The translations under genes were made by a program, and so were the position numbers. DNA of 64,000 nt, taken from positions 5,479,501-5,543,500 of the forward strand of contig NZ_CP125098.1 of the NCBI RefSeq assembly GCF_030020805.1, given 5' to 3'. This document shows, piece by piece, positions 28,244 to 37,453 of the stretch (position 1 is its first letter; every line of letters begins with the position of its first letter). Source of the DNA: Paenibacillus sp. RC67. Lineage in GTDB: Bacteria > Bacillota > Bacilli > Paenibacillales > NBRC-103111. Under the pieces are notes generated by a model. It made no database searches, had not been told where the DNA came from, and saw nothing but the letters and a program-made list of their open reading frames with translations.

Positions 28244-29503
28244 TTATTGTTCTCTAAGCTTGCGCATTTCTGCAGCGAAGGAGTCCAGCTTCATCGTTTG
28301 CTGTTCGCCGGTTGCCATCGTCTTCACTGTAATTTCCCCGCGTGACAGCTCATCATCGCCAAGAATAGCTACATGATGTGCTTGATAACGGTCAGCGGAT
28401 TTCATTTGGGCCTTGATTTTGCGGCCCAAGTAATCTTTCTCAGCCTTTAAGCCTTCCAGGCGCAGCTGATGCAGCAAACGTGGAATCTCTTGTTCAGCTG
28501 CTTCTCCAAGGCCGATCAAGTACACATCCAATGGCTTGGTTGTAGGAATTTCGACTCCCTGTGCTTGCAGAATAAGCAAGGTGCGTTCCAAGCCAAGTCC
28601 GAGACCGACGCCCGGCTGGTCGTTGCCGCCGATTTGACCTACAAGCCCGTTGTATCGTCCGCCGCCGCCGATAGTATCGATAGCACCGATACCAGCAGCC
28701 TTATATTCGAACGCGGTATGCGTGTAGTAATCCAAGCCGCGGACAAGACGAGGGTTAATACGGAACGGAATGTTCATCTCCGTCAAATATTTCTGCACCG
28801 CTTGGAAATGGACGCTGCACTCCTCATCCAAATGCTCCAGAATAGTTGGAGCTCCTTCGCAATACTTTTGATCGATTTTACAATCAAGAATCCGCATCGG
28901 ATTGCGATCATAACGAGATTGACAGTCTTTGCACAGCTTATCCTTAACCGGTGCAAAAAATTGCTGAATCGTATCCCGGTAAGCAGCACGGACAGCAGGA
29001 TTACCGACGGAGTTAATTTCAACAGTTACATCCTTGATACCTACTTCGCTGTAAAAGGTGTAGCCTAAAGCGATGACCTCCGCATCGATACTTGGATCAA
29101 CGGATCCGAATGCCTCAATACCGAATTGGTGCAGTTGGCGGTATCTCCCTGCCTGAGGCTGCTCATACCGGAACATCGGCCCAATATAATACAGCTTGCT
29201 TACGTCTGGTTCTCCGTACAGCTTATTTTCTACATAAGCCCTTACAACACCGGCAGTCCCTTCAGGCCGTAACGAGATGCTCCGATCTCCTTTGTCCAAG
29301 AAGGTGTACATCTCCTTCTCGACAATATCTGTCGTCTCTCCGACTCCACGTTGAAACAGCTCGGTATGCTCAAAGATCGGAGTGCGGATTTCGCGGTAAT
29401 TAAATCGCTGGCACAGCTCTCTGGCTTTCGCTTCGATATACTGCCATTTCTCTACTTCTCCAGGAAGCAAATCCTGAGTTCCTTTTGGTTTTTGAATGCT
29501 CAC
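28244..29503 (-). CDS. hisS: Histidyl-tRNA synthetase
   Basis: Class II synthetase of 419 residues. Motif 1 lies in REIRTPIFEHTELFQRGVGE near residue 40. Motif 2 contains MFRYEQPQAGRYRQLHQFG near 110. The histidine-specific signatures are LVRGLDYYTHTAFEY near 258 and GGGGRYNGLV near 280. The C-terminal anticodon-binding domain begins near 320. The start is GTG 29503, with AAGGAGTGG upstream. First gene of the hisS-aspS-tcdA unit. Confidence 0.97.
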   Translation of the reverse strand: MSIQKPKGTQDLLPGEVEKWQYIEAKARELCQRFNYREIRTPIFEHTELFQRGVGETTDIVEKEMYTFLDKGDRSISLRPEGTAGVVRAYVENKLYGEPDVSKLYYIGPMFRYEQPQAGRYRQLHQFGIEAFGSVDPSIDAEVIALGYTFYSEVGIKDVTVEINSVGNPAVRAAYRDTIQQFFAPVKDKLCKDCQSRYDRNPMRILDCKIDQKYCEGAPTILEHLDEECSVHFQAVQKYLTEMNIPFRINPRLVRGLDYYTHTAFEYKAAGIGAIDTIGGGGRYNGLVGQIGGNDQPGVGLGLGLERTLLILQAQGVEIPTTKPLDVYLIGLGEAAEQEIPRLLHQLRLEGLKAEKDYLGRKIKAQMKSADRYQAHHVAILGDDELSRGEITVKTMATGEQQTMKLDSFAAEMRKLREQ

Positions 29504-29582
29504 TATAACGCCACTCCTTTCTAGAAATTCATCCCCATAGATTCGATTTCACAACTTCGGTTACGGGTCAATAAAAACCAAA

Positions 29583-29905
29583 AAATCTCCCGCCCCTGAC
29601 GTCTATGTCAGGGACGAGAGATTCGTAATCCAAATCATCCCGCGGTACCACCCACGATTTGAACCTGCAGATCTTGCTCCGCCTATAAAACAGAACAATG
29701 CAAATTCACTCTTAAGCGGTTAACGCCCGCGTTACGCACTACAGCTACTACCTCGGCTGTACAGCCGATGGTTCCCTGTGTGTCCTCCGGGAGGTCTTTT
29801 CGTTCGGTTTGCATAAGGAAGCTTGCAGCCTAGGCTTCCCTCTCTGGTTATGCTGCGCTCGAAGTACTTTGTCCCTTCAACGGATCATGATCTTCAGTCT
29901 TTGAA
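29583..29905 (-). promoter_or_regulatory. T-box riboswitch leader of hisS-aspS
   Basis: Minus strand GGGTGGTACCGCG (29641-29653) precedes a terminator whose arms are TCTCTCGTCCCTGAC and GTCAGGGGCGGGAGA with T6 (29583-29623). The roughly 320-nt leader is the right size for a full T-box with Stem I. Specifier codon (His or Asp) not assigned by eye. Confidence 0.92.
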
Positions 29906-29907
29906 TA

Positions 29908-29936
29908 ATTGTAATATTGAAATTTGGCAAAGTCAA
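29908..29936 (-). promoter_or_regulatory. Sigma-A promoter of the hisS T-box transcript
   Basis: Minus strand TTGACT (29931-29936), 17-nt spacer, TACAAT (29908-29913), placed directly upstream of the leader. Confidence 0.8.
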
Positions 29937-29979
29937 GCAAAAACCATGTAAATTCAGTGTAATTCCGCTTTAGCTGTCA

Positions 29980-31935
29980 TTATTTTGCCGCGTTCAGCTG
30001 TTTATATGCGTCATGGATCAACATATAAGTGTCTCCATTGGTCAATTCCTGCTTCTTGCTAATGCCGTCAATCGTCTGCTTGGTCACATATCCCTTGGAT
30101 TGCAGCACACTGAGTGCATCTCCTTGGGAGCTATCCAGCTTCAGCAGAGAAGCGATCATGCCAGCGGCAATATCTAAGGACAACGGCTGTTTTTGCGGTT
30201 CCTTCTCGTTCGGAATGACCGCGGCCGGGTTTCCTGTCAATACCGTAGGCTTAAACTTGCGTATCCCGTTCAACATATTGATCATACGCTGTTGATTCGA
30301 TGTGCTGTCAAGGCTGAATTCGTTCTTGTAACCGCCTGTAGCTAATCCTAAGCTGATAGCCGTCTTCAGACCCTCATACGATTTGTTCTCCATGAAAGGA
30401 GCCGGCTTGATTGTGTAAGGCTTCAAATCCATGCCCTGCTTATTCAACGTATCCTGAAGCACCGCGATCGTTTCTTTGGAAGCAGACATTTGACGGAACG
30501 TCATATTCTGCTCGATGGCGATCTTAGCTGCTGCTCCGGCCGCTTCTCCTTCGGCCATCCCTACTGGGATGACCCGTGCGCTGCCGTGCGGAAGTGTGTC
30601 GTAGCTTGCCGCTCTGCCGACAACCAGAAGACCGTCAACCTTTTGGGGAACGATACTGCGGAACGGAACGGCATATTTGTCCGGATCGATAACAACGGCT
30701 CCGTTGTCGGTAGGGCTTGTCCGTTGAATATCAACAGGATAACCGCCGAAAGCAATGCGATCCCATTGATCGCGGTTTTCCAGTAAATCAATGATGGACA
30801 ATCTGTATTCGCCGACCATATGGCGAGATTCACGCACATAGAGCTCAGGAGCAATTCCATCGAGCTCTACCCCTTCAAAATCCGGGTAGCTTTTCTTCAA
30901 ATACGCAAGCACGTTTGGAAGCTCGTCCTTCGCAATTTGCTGCGCTTCCTGCTTGGATTTCGGATCAAACGGATCTACGCCGAAAATTTGCAGCGCATTG
31001 ACCAGCATCGTATTGTCATTCTGGCGTCCGCCGTTCAAACCGCGCATTCTCACGCGTTCCTTGTTTACAGCAGGGTAATCCTGCATCTTATCAAAGCCCC
31101 ATAGGCTCATTTCATTGATGCCATATTTTTGCTGGCCTTTATCCTCAGCGAGAATCGTTTTGCCGAATTGCTTCCAGCGCTCAGGAGTAATATTCGTGAG
31201 TCTGAACACCGCTGTGACAGCCATTCGACTCTTCACATCGGCCAAGTCTTCTCTTCCGTGTGTGAATGGAACGCCGGCCAGATCCCCGATGTCACCATCC
31301 TGAGTTGCATCAATCACCGATTTAGCCTGAATGGATTGCTTAGTACCATCGGCCTTGGTAACTGTAATGCCTGTTACCGTTGTTTTGTCAGTCGTTTTTG
31401 CTACCGACGGTTCAATAGATTTGGCTTTCATGAGCAAATCGATATTTTTCTCTTTCAATACCATAGAATAGAATGCGTTGGCTGCGGTTGTAATATCGAA
31501 GGAATCCCCTTCAATCTTGCCGTACCATTCGCTGAAAATACCCTTGTTCATGATATCATGCTTTCCAAGCATGCTTTTGGTAGGGTCATAGTTCATGTCG
31601 ATGCTGTTCAACCAGCCTTCGGTCATGAGCCCGCCCAAGATCGTACGATCCTTCCCGTCAACCAGCAAGGTTTTCATTCCATTGCGGGCTGCGGATACTG
31701 CTGCTGCGACGCCTTCCGGGTCCGTACCTACGACGATAACATCATAGCTACTTTTAATGTCCTTGCTAGACTTCACTTCCATCAATGCTTTTGATGCGGG
31801 TTTAACGCCCGTCGAGCCTTCTTTCTTCACTGCATACCAATAAGCTGCCGCTCCAACGGCTGCCACCAACACAAGAGCTATGACTGCCAGCAGCCAGCCC
31901 TTTGCATTGCCGGTCGAATAACCTGCTTTCCCCAT
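29980..31935 (-). CDS. Membrane-anchored FAD-dependent oxidoreductase
   Basis: A 651-residue protein with an N-terminal membrane anchor (about 13-35), then an FAD_oxidored-type Rossmann fold. The dinucleotide motif is atypical: DVIVVGTDPEGVAAAVSAARNG near residue 65 instead of GxGxxG. Further FAD segments are VIDATQDGDIGDLAG near 210 and VDGLLVVGRAASYDTLPHGSARV near 435. The last about 70 residues, from SLDIAAGMIASLL, look like an SLH-like or other small helical repeat. The bulk is predicted outside the membrane. The substrate is unknown; relatives are often encoded with polysaccharide genes. It occupies the place of the amidase gene yrvJ of B. subtilis between dtd and hisS. Confidence 0.8.
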   Translation of the reverse strand: MGKAGYSTGNAKGWLLAVIALVLVAAVGAAAYWYAVKKEGSTGVKPASKALMEVKSSKDIKSSYDVIVVGTDPEGVAAAVSAARNGMKTLLVDGKDRTILGGLMTEGWLNSIDMNYDPTKSMLGKHDIMNKGIFSEWYGKIEGDSFDITTAANAFYSMVLKEKNIDLLMKAKSIEPSVAKTTDKTTVTGITVTKADGTKQSIQAKSVIDATQDGDIGDLAGVPFTHGREDLADVKSRMAVTAVFRLTNITPERWKQFGKTILAEDKGQQKYGINEMSLWGFDKMQDYPAVNKERVRMRGLNGGRQNDNTMLVNALQIFGVDPFDPKSKQEAQQIAKDELPNVLAYLKKSYPDFEGVELDGIAPELYVRESRHMVGEYRLSIIDLLENRDQWDRIAFGGYPVDIQRTSPTDNGAVVIDPDKYAVPFRSIVPQKVDGLLVVGRAASYDTLPHGSARVIPVGMAEGEAAGAAAKIAIEQNMTFRQMSASKETIAVLQDTLNKQGMDLKPYTIKPAPFMENKSYEGLKTAISLGLATGGYKNEFSLDSTSNQQRMINMLNGIRKFKPTVLTGNPAAVIPNEKEPQKQPLSLDIAAGMIASLLKLDSSQGDALSVLQSKGYVTKQTIDGISKKQELTNGDTYMLIHDAYKQLNAAK

Positions 31936-32167
31936 TACACACCTCGTTGACGTATTTTATAGCTTTGCTTAAGAGCAAAAAGGAACAATTCCCCAAACTC
32001 TATATACGGTGTAACCGCTCAGAATGTTTCATTTCTCCCTGAAAAATTCCAATTTACAAGGTTTGCTGCCTAAAAAAACAAAACTAGACATAGTGTACCA
32101 CAACGTTTGCTTCAACGAAAAGAAATAGACCCCAAGGATTTATCGTTCTCCCAGGGGCCTCTCGATT

Positions 32168-32344
32168 TTATCGGAATGTTTGACGAGTCTGTCTTTTTAA
32201 TTGCTCGCTCACGGAAGAATATCCTGCGGACAATTCGTTATCGGACAGCGCAACGGCGACCATCCCCAATGATTCATCCATACTGCAAAAGAGCAGCTGC
32301 TGCTCCGGTTGAACGACTGCTTTTTCTTTGCCGGATTGGTGCAT
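32168..32344 (-). CDS. Small hypothetical protein downstream of dtd
   Basis: A possible 58-residue protein with no recognised family. ATG 32344 has AAGGAG about eleven bases upstream, and a hairpin with GGCCCC/GGGGTC arms follows the stop (about 32124-32160). The frame stays open upstream to a TTG at 32464, but without a good ribosome binding site. Coding evidence is weak; it could also be a non-coding 3' region of the relA-dtd transcript. Confidence 0.3.
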   Translation of the reverse strand: MHQSGKEKAVVQPEQQLLFCSMDESLGMVAVALSDNELSAGYSSVSEQLKRQTRQTFR

Positions 32345-32472
32345 GCGAATGTTATCTCCTTGTATGAGTATACTCTTATTTTGTCCAAACAGGAGTAAAC
32401 CTAACCACGAGATATGCTTATTTGCCGCATCTTTTCTTAGCCATGGAATCAATAAAATACGCAAAAAGTTAA

Positions 32473-32913
32473 CTACTTGCTTTCTATAATTAAAGTGACA
32501 GGACCATCATTAATTAGGGATACGTCCATCATCGCTCCGAACGTTCCGGTTTCTACAGTCAAGCCTAGCTCACGGAGCAGCTCGTTAAACCGGTCGTAGA
32601 GCGGCTTGGCCTGTTCCGGACGGGCGGCTGCCATAAAATTCGGACGCTTGCCCTTGCGACAATCACCATAAAGAGTGAACTGGGATACGGACAGGATCTG
32701 TCCCCCAACATCTATAACCGAATGATTCATTTTACCGGATTCGTCTTCAAAGATACGAAGACCAGCAATTTTATCGGCAGCAAATTTAGCGTCCTGCTCC
32801 GTATCTTCATGGGTTATCCCTACTAAAAGCACAAGCCCATGGTCAATGGCACCAACAGTGGCGCCATTGACCGTTACTTGAGCTTGCTTGCTTCGTTGAA
32901 CAACAACTCTCAT
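32473..32913 (-). CDS. dtd: D-aminoacyl-tRNA deacylase
   Basis: Hydrolyses D-aminoacyl-tRNAs, and Gly-tRNA-Ala, for translation quality control. Length is 146 residues, normal for DTD. It starts [17 protein letters not shown], with the active-site motif [17 protein letters not shown] near residue 78 and the cross-subunit motif in [10 protein letters not shown] near the C-terminus. ATG 32913 is chosen from the family N-terminus; the frame is open further upstream but that part overlaps relA. It follows relA by about 46 nt, as in Bacillus. Confidence 0.95.
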   Translation of the reverse strand: MRVVVQRSKQAQVTVNGATVGAIDHGLVLLVGITHEDTEQDAKFAADKIAGLRIFEDESGKMNHSVIDVGGQILSVSQFTLYGDCRKGKRPNFMAAARPEQAKPLYDRFNELLRELGLTVETGTFGAMMDVSLINDGPVTLIIESK

Positions 32914-32959
32914 TTTGAATACAACCTCAATTCCTGTTGATGGTGCAGACTCAAGGCGC

Positions 32960-35167
32960 TTAGGATTGCATAATCCTCTGCACGGAATACACATCCCTGA
33001 CTCGCTTAATTTTCTCCACGACTGCGTGGAGATGTTCGATATTGCGTATCAAAATGGTCATGTGAATGATCGCCATTCGATTTTTGTCCGTACGTCCTGA
33101 TACGGCCGAAATCACTGTCTTGCTCTCAGATACCGCTTGAAGCACCTCATTCAGGAAACCGAAGCGGTCATGGCCTGTAATTTCAATCTCTACATTATAA
33201 TTGGCTTCAATGGAATCCGCCCATTCCACTTCTATGACACGGTTGCCTTCCTCTCCGCCGTCTGCAATAGGGATATTGGTGCAATCGAGCCGATGGATGG
33301 ATACTCCTCTGCCGCGCGTAATATATCCGACAATTTGATCCCCAGGAACCGGGTTACAGCAGCGCGCGAAACGGACCAGAAGGTTGTCCACTCCTTTAAC
33401 ACGTACGCCATGCGTAGGCCGGCCTTTCCGCTCTGATGAAGGAGCTGCCTTGAGTTCCTTGACTTCCTCAGTAAGCTGCATCGCTTGCTGACGAGCCTCC
33501 TCCTGCTGCCTGCGAAGCTTCTCCGTCAATCGAGTTACGATCTGGGCCGCCGTGATGCCGTTAAAGCCGACCGCAGAATACATATCTTCAATCTCATTGA
33601 AGTTGAATTTCTTTGCGACCTCCATCAGGTCATCGTCCTTCATCAAGGTCGGGGGATCAATCCCAAGACGTTTCAGCTCACGTTCAATCGAATCCTTGCC
33701 CTTCTCGACGTTTTCTTCCCGTTTCTCCTTCTTAAACCATTGACGAATTTTCGTGCGTGCATGAGAAGACTGCGCCAGCTTGATCCAATCCTGACTAGGA
33801 CCGTAAGAATGCTTGGACGTTAAAATTTCTACGATGTCCCCAGTCTGCAGGCGAAAATCAAGCGGTACGATACGTCCGTTTACCTTTGCGCCGATGGTCC
33901 GATTACCGACCTCCGTATGAATCCGATAGGCAAAATCTAGCGGTACCGATCCTGCTGGCAGCTCGATGACTTCTCCTTTAGGAGTAAATACGAATACGAG
34001 ATCAGAGAAAAAGTCCATTTTCAAAGACTCGACGAATTCGGATGCATCCTGAGCATCCTGTTGGAGCTCCAGAATCTCCCGGAACCAATTCATCTTGTCC
34101 TCAAAGCTCCCAGAGGGAACCATGCTGCCTTCTTTGTACGCCCAATGCGCTGCAATCCCGTACTCAGACGTCTTATGCATTTCGAACGTACGAATCTGCA
34201 CCTCAAGCGGTTCACCCTTCGGTCCGATAACTGTCGTATGGAGCGATTGATACATATTGGGCTTAGGCATAGCAATATAATCCTTGAATCGCCCGGGCAT
34301 TGGCTTCCAAAGCGTATGAATAATGCCTAACGTTGCATAGCAATCCTTAATATTGTCAACAATGATTCGGAGCGCAAGCAGGTCATAGATTTCATTAAAC
34401 TGCTTGTTACGGGCCGTCATCTTTTTATAAATGCTGTAAATATGCTTGGGACGACCGGAAATATCACTGTCAATTCCCATTTCAGACAGCTTCTCATTGA
34501 CCGTTGAAATAACGTCCTCGATATATTTCTCTCGTTCCGTTCGTTTTTTCTGCATCAAGTTCACAATACGATAATATTGCTGAGGGTTCAAATAACGGAG
34601 TGCAATATCCTCCATCTCCCACTTGATTGCGGAAATCCCGAGACGGTGAGCAATCGGACAAAAGATCTCCAGCGTTTCATCCGCTATCCGACGCTGAGCT
34701 TCTTCCGATTGATGCTTAAGCGTGCGCATATTATGTAGGCGATCGGCCAATTTAATCAAAATGACGCGGATATCCTGTGCCATCGCCACGAACATTTTAC
34801 GATAATTTTCGTTTTGCTGCTCTTCTTTGGTTTTAAATTTAATTTTTTCGAGCTTGGTCAGACCGTCCACCAGCATAGCGCAGGTTTTACCGAATTTTTC
34901 GTTTACGGTTTCAAGAGAAACGGTCGTATCCTCAACCACATCGTGAAGCAGTGCGGCGATAATCGAAGTTGTATCCATCTGCATGTTGACCAAAATTTCC
35001 GCAACGGCCAACGGATGCAGGATATAAGGCTCCCCTGATTTGCGAACCTGGCCCGAATGAGCCTGTTCAGCGAACTCGTAGGCTTCTCTTATACGCTTCA
35101 GATCATTTTCTTTTACATAGCCGGACGCCTTCTCAAGAAGCTGCTCAATGCCCATTCGTTTATCCAT
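32960..35167 (-). CDS. relA: Bifunctional (p)ppGpp synthetase/hydrolase (Rel)
   Basis: Stringent response enzyme of 735 residues with all domains. The HD hydrolase has [14 protein letters not shown] near residue 70 and [12 protein letters not shown] near 140. The synthetase has [12 protein letters not shown] near 240, [10 protein letters not shown] near 260, and a substrate loop with [11 protein letters not shown] near 305. TGS is near 395 ([16 protein letters not shown]), a zinc-finger region with [11 protein letters not shown] near 585, and ACT at the C-terminus. Intact HD residues make it the bifunctional Gram-positive type. Start ATG 35167 is only two bases after AAGGGA; ATG 35155 is an alternative. 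Confidence 0.96.
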   Translation of the reverse strand: MDKRMGIEQLLEKASGYVKENDLKRIREAYEFAEQAHSGQVRKSGEPYILHPLAVAEILVNMQMDTTSIIAALLHDVVEDTTVSLETVNEKFGKTCAMLVDGLTKLEKIKFKTKEEQQNENYRKMFVAMAQDIRVILIKLADRLHNMRTLKHQSEEAQRRIADETLEIFCPIAHRLGISAIKWEMEDIALRYLNPQQYYRIVNLMQKKRTEREKYIEDVISTVNEKLSEMGIDSDISGRPKHIYSIYKKMTARNKQFNEIYDLLALRIIVDNIKDCYATLGIIHTLWKPMPGRFKDYIAMPKPNMYQSLHTTVIGPKGEPLEVQIRTFEMHKTSEYGIAAHWAYKEGSMVPSGSFEDKMNWFREILELQQDAQDASEFVESLKMDFFSDLVFVFTPKGEVIELPAGSVPLDFAYRIHTEVGNRTIGAKVNGRIVPLDFRLQTGDIVEILTSKHSYGPSQDWIKLAQSSHARTKIRQWFKKEKREENVEKGKDSIERELKRLGIDPPTLMKDDDLMEVAKKFNFNEIEDMYSAVGFNGITAAQIVTRLTEKLRRQQEEARQQAMQLTEEVKELKAAPSSERKGRPTHGVRVKGVDNLLVRFARCCNPVPGDQIVGYITRGRGVSIHRLDCTNIPIADGGEEGNRVIEVEWADSIEANYNVEIEITGHDRFGFLNEVLQAVSESKTVISAVSGRTDKNRMAIIHMTILIRNIEHLHAVVEKIKRVRDVYSVQRIMQS

Positions 35168-35189
35168 TCCCTTAATTCGATTTTAATCC

Positions 35190-35219
35190 ATTATGCCTTT
35201 GAAATAGGCGCTACGTCAA
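35190..35219 (-). promoter_or_regulatory. Promoter of relA
   Basis: Minus strand TTGACG (35214-35219), 18-nt spacer, CATAAT (35190-35195), about 22 nt upstream of the start codon. Confidence 0.7.
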
Positions 35220-35232
35220 CTTATTTGCATCA

Positions 35233-35253
35233 TTTCGACAAACTTTGTCGAAA
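35233..35253. promoter_or_regulatory. Perfect 10-bp-arm palindrome upstream of the relA promoter
   Basis: TTTCGACAAA-C-TTTGTCGAAA. It lies 14 nt upstream of the relA -35 box and 43 nt downstream of the cotH stop. It could be an operator for relA or a weak cotH terminator (no T tract in the cotH direction). Confidence 0.6.
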
Positions 35254-35295
35254 AATTTATAGCTTTTGGGAAAGGTTGCTTGAACTTCTCGATTT

Positions 35296-36351
35296 TCACA
35301 GCTTTTTAAGCGAATCGAGAATAATTTTACGCCGTTCTTTAATATAGCTTTGAATCATCTGAGGCTCTCCATCAAAGACCGATAATGACCATTTGCGCAT
35401 GGAATCCTCGTAGATGTGGGGAGCAATGCTTTCGTACATTCTCTGCACGATAGGATCGATCTTCTTTACCGTCAAATGTTGATTAACAATGGAGCGCAAC
35501 AAAACTTTATACCGATTGCGGATGCTTTTGAAGGATAGCAGTTTCTTGGTAAGCTGATTATAACCTTCGACACGAACAAGATCGCTCCCGCATTTTTTAC
35601 CGTAACAGTTACGGCCCCATGTTCCTTCGTAATCCCAAGGGATCATGCGATACTTCATTGTTTTCTTATGTCGGTATACTGCATAGTTTTGGTCAAAACC
35701 GTCGTAATTTCCTGTACAGACGGCCCCCGCCAGCCATCGGAGATAATTATCAATGTCAACCCGTTCTTTCAAGTATCGACCTAAATTTGCGCCCTTAAGC
35801 GTGTTCAGATTCATTATGAACGATTTCCACTGTTGACGGTCTGATTCCGTCCCCATGATTTGTTCATAGCCCTTGAATAGGGACGATTTTTTGCGCTGCG
35901 TCTCGGGATTCACCAAAGTTAGATCTGCATTATCATTAACCGCATAGAACAAAGATTTAACAGAAATATTTCTTCGGCGGAAGAAAATTCGATCGACTCC
36001 TTCTATCTCCAAATACACTCCCAGGCTTTGCCCGTTCAGCTTGAGCAAGCAGTGGTTCGTCCTTGGACTAGGTACCCCGATCCATTGAAAGAATTGAAAA
36101 GACAACGCGTTGCGAATCATGGAAGGATCGTCGAATTCGGCATTATAATGATACGTTTTGCCGTTACGCACAACCTCGAACGATTTTTTAGGATAATCGC
36201 GCGTATGACCTCCCCTATAGCGTAGGAGAATGGGCTCTTTTTTTCCCTTAATAAGCATATGGGCACTGACGAATTTATCACTCCATACGTTTTTCTGCAG
36301 AGTTGAACGCTCTTCATCCCCAATCACAATTGACCGAGTAGAAAGTTCCAT
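35296..36351 (-). CDS. cotH: CotH-family spore coat protein kinase
   Basis: Atypical secretory-kinase-like protein; in B. subtilis CotH phosphorylates CotB and CotG in the spore coat. Length is 351 residues. Family signatures include RYRGGHTRDYPKKSFEV near residue 45, then NYDGFDQNYAVYRHKKTMKYRMI near 215 and the metal-binding WDYEGTWGRN near 240. ATG 36351 has AAGGCGG upstream. An upstream GTG at 36423 would place 24 extra residues inside the terminator of the previous gene, so it was rejected. Neighbours are a coat repeat protein and two CotB-like proteins. Confidence 0.9.
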   Translation of the reverse strand: MELSTRSIVIGDEERSTLQKNVWSDKFVSAHMLIKGKKEPILLRYRGGHTRDYPKKSFEVVRNGKTYHYNAEFDDPSMIRNALSFQFFQWIGVPSPRTNHCLLKLNGQSLGVYLEIEGVDRIFFRRRNISVKSLFYAVNDNADLTLVNPETQRKKSSLFKGYEQIMGTESDRQQWKSFIMNLNTLKGANLGRYLKERVDIDNYLRWLAGAVCTGNYDGFDQNYAVYRHKKTMKYRMIPWDYEGTWGRNCYGKKCGSDLVRVEGYNQLTKKLLSFKSIRNRYKVLLRSIVNQHLTVKKIDPIVQRMYESIAPHIYEDSMRKWSLSVFDGEPQMIQSYIKERRKIILDSLKKL

Positions 36352-36379
36352 GGAACGATTCCGCCTTTCTGTAGAAAGC

Positions 36380-36410
36380 AAAAAGCCTATCAAATGATTG
36401 ATAGACTTTT
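36380..36410 (-). terminator. Terminator between the coat repeat gene and cotH
   Basis: Minus strand AAAAGTCTATCA, loop, TGATAGGCTTTTT. It separates the repeat-protein transcript from cotH and shows that the cotH start lies further downstream. Confidence 0.8.
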
Positions 36411-36488
36411 CTAGGTAATTCACCTTATGCGGCTGTAAGCATAGCTGTCACGGCACTTGTTCCCATGCAAATAAATGCTGCTTCGATA

Positions 36489-37067
36489 CTAGCAGCCGAA
36501 TGGATTGCCTCTGCTGTTATTACGGTTACTGCGGTTGTTGTTAGTGTTGGTGGTGTTGTTACTGCGGTTTCCCATGCTCCTACCACTGCGATTGCCCTTG
36601 TTTTCAGCAGTTTGGTTTCCCATGCTTCCACTGTTGCGGTTACCTCTACTTCCTTGACTGCTATTGCCCTTGTTTTCAGCAGTTTGGTTGCCCACGCTCC
36701 TACCGTTGTGGTTACCTCTACTTCCTCCACTGCGATTGCCCTTTTTTTCAGCAGTTTGGTTGCCCACGCTTCTACCGGTTTGATTGCCCGTACTTCTAAC
36801 GTCACGGCTGTCTCTGCTACCTCCACTGCGATTGCCCTTGTTTTCAGCAGTTTGGTTGCCCACGCTTCTACCGTTGTGGTTACCTCTGCTTCCTCCACTG
36901 CGATTGCCCTTGTTTTCAGCAGTTTGGTTGCCCACGCTTCTACCGGTTTGATTGCCCGTACTTCTAACGTCACGGCTGTCTCTGCTACCTCCACTGCGGT
37001 TATCTCTGCCTCCATTACTGTTGTTGCCACTGCTTCTTCCGTTGCCATTTCCTCCTGAACCCGGCAT
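36489..37067 (-). CDS. Asn/Gly/Ser/Arg-rich tandem-repeat protein (CotG-like by position)
   Basis: A 192-residue low-complexity protein built from about five repeats. The core is GNQTAENKGNRSGGSRG with a variable end (GNHNGRSV, DSRDVRSTGNQTGRSV or GNRNSGSM), giving units of 72 and 96 nt. ATG 37067 has GGAGG nine bases upstream. Two other frames stay open across the repeats and were rejected. It is very basic and hydrophilic and rich in Ser flanked by Arg/Gly. B. subtilis has the repetitive CotG between cotB and cotH, so this protein may play that part and be a CotH substrate; that is inference from position and composition, not sequence similarity. Confidence 0.75.
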   Translation of the reverse strand: MPGSGGNGNGRSSGNNSNGGRDNRSGGSRDSRDVRSTGNQTGRSVGNQTAENKGNRSGGSRGNHNGRSVGNQTAENKGNRSGGSRDSRDVRSTGNQTGRSVGNQTAEKKGNRSGGSRGNHNGRSVGNQTAENKGNSSQGSRGNRNSGSMGNQTAENKGNRSGRSMGNRSNNTTNTNNNRSNRNNSRGNPFGC

Positions 37068-37290
37068 ATGAAAATACCTCCTCTATTAAGATATTTCAGT
37101 CTATGAGAACAGCTCATGAAGTGAACTAGACAATAGTTTGTCAGACAAAAAATATACGATCACCCTTCCTATTACCTTCTTGCAATCTCTAATAGATAGA
37201 TGTGGAACTTCTAGCAATATAGATTCTCAACTAGTACCATCGCTTGCCGGATACATATATATAAACTATGAATTCCCTATCATGATTAAT

Positions 37291-37334
37291 GAAAGGAGGT
37301 CGCTGCCTATGAATTAATTCACTAGCAGGCAGCG
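37291..37334 (+). promoter_or_regulatory. Leader hairpin with Shine-Dalgarno and two-codon minigene before cotB-like gene
   Basis: GAAAGGAGGT (37291-37300) is followed by ATG-AAT-TAA at 37309-37317. This mini-ORF lies inside a hairpin with arms CGCTGCCT (37301-37308) and AGGCAGCG (37327-37334). It is 120 nt upstream of the CotB-like start. The rest of the 386-nt gap 37068-37453 is AT-rich; a sigma-K-like AC-N16-CATA lies at 37236-37257 but fits only partly. Confidence 0.5.
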
Positions 37335-37453
37335 TGTAGGTAGAGTGAAAATGCAAGGTAGTCAAACAGAGTGAGGTAGAGTTGAAAAAGAAGCAAAGAA
37401 GAGTCAAGCAATTAAAAAATAACAGGGACAACTTATCGAGAGGGGAATGTATA

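Noticed and set aside
36489-37067. Regular repeats considered as a CRISPR array.
   Set aside because: Units are contiguous, in frame, without unique spacers, and no cas genes are present.
36425-37117. Long alternative frames on both strands over the coat repeat gene.
   Set aside because: They arise because the repeat unit is a multiple of three; they lack a ribosome binding site, or run into the terminator, and only the 192-residue frame has a good start site and sensible composition.
37236-37262. Sigma-K promoter (AC-N16-CATA) before the cotB-like gene.
   Set aside because: The -35 and first half of the -10 fit, but the trailing TA is out of register, so it is mentioned only as a possibility.
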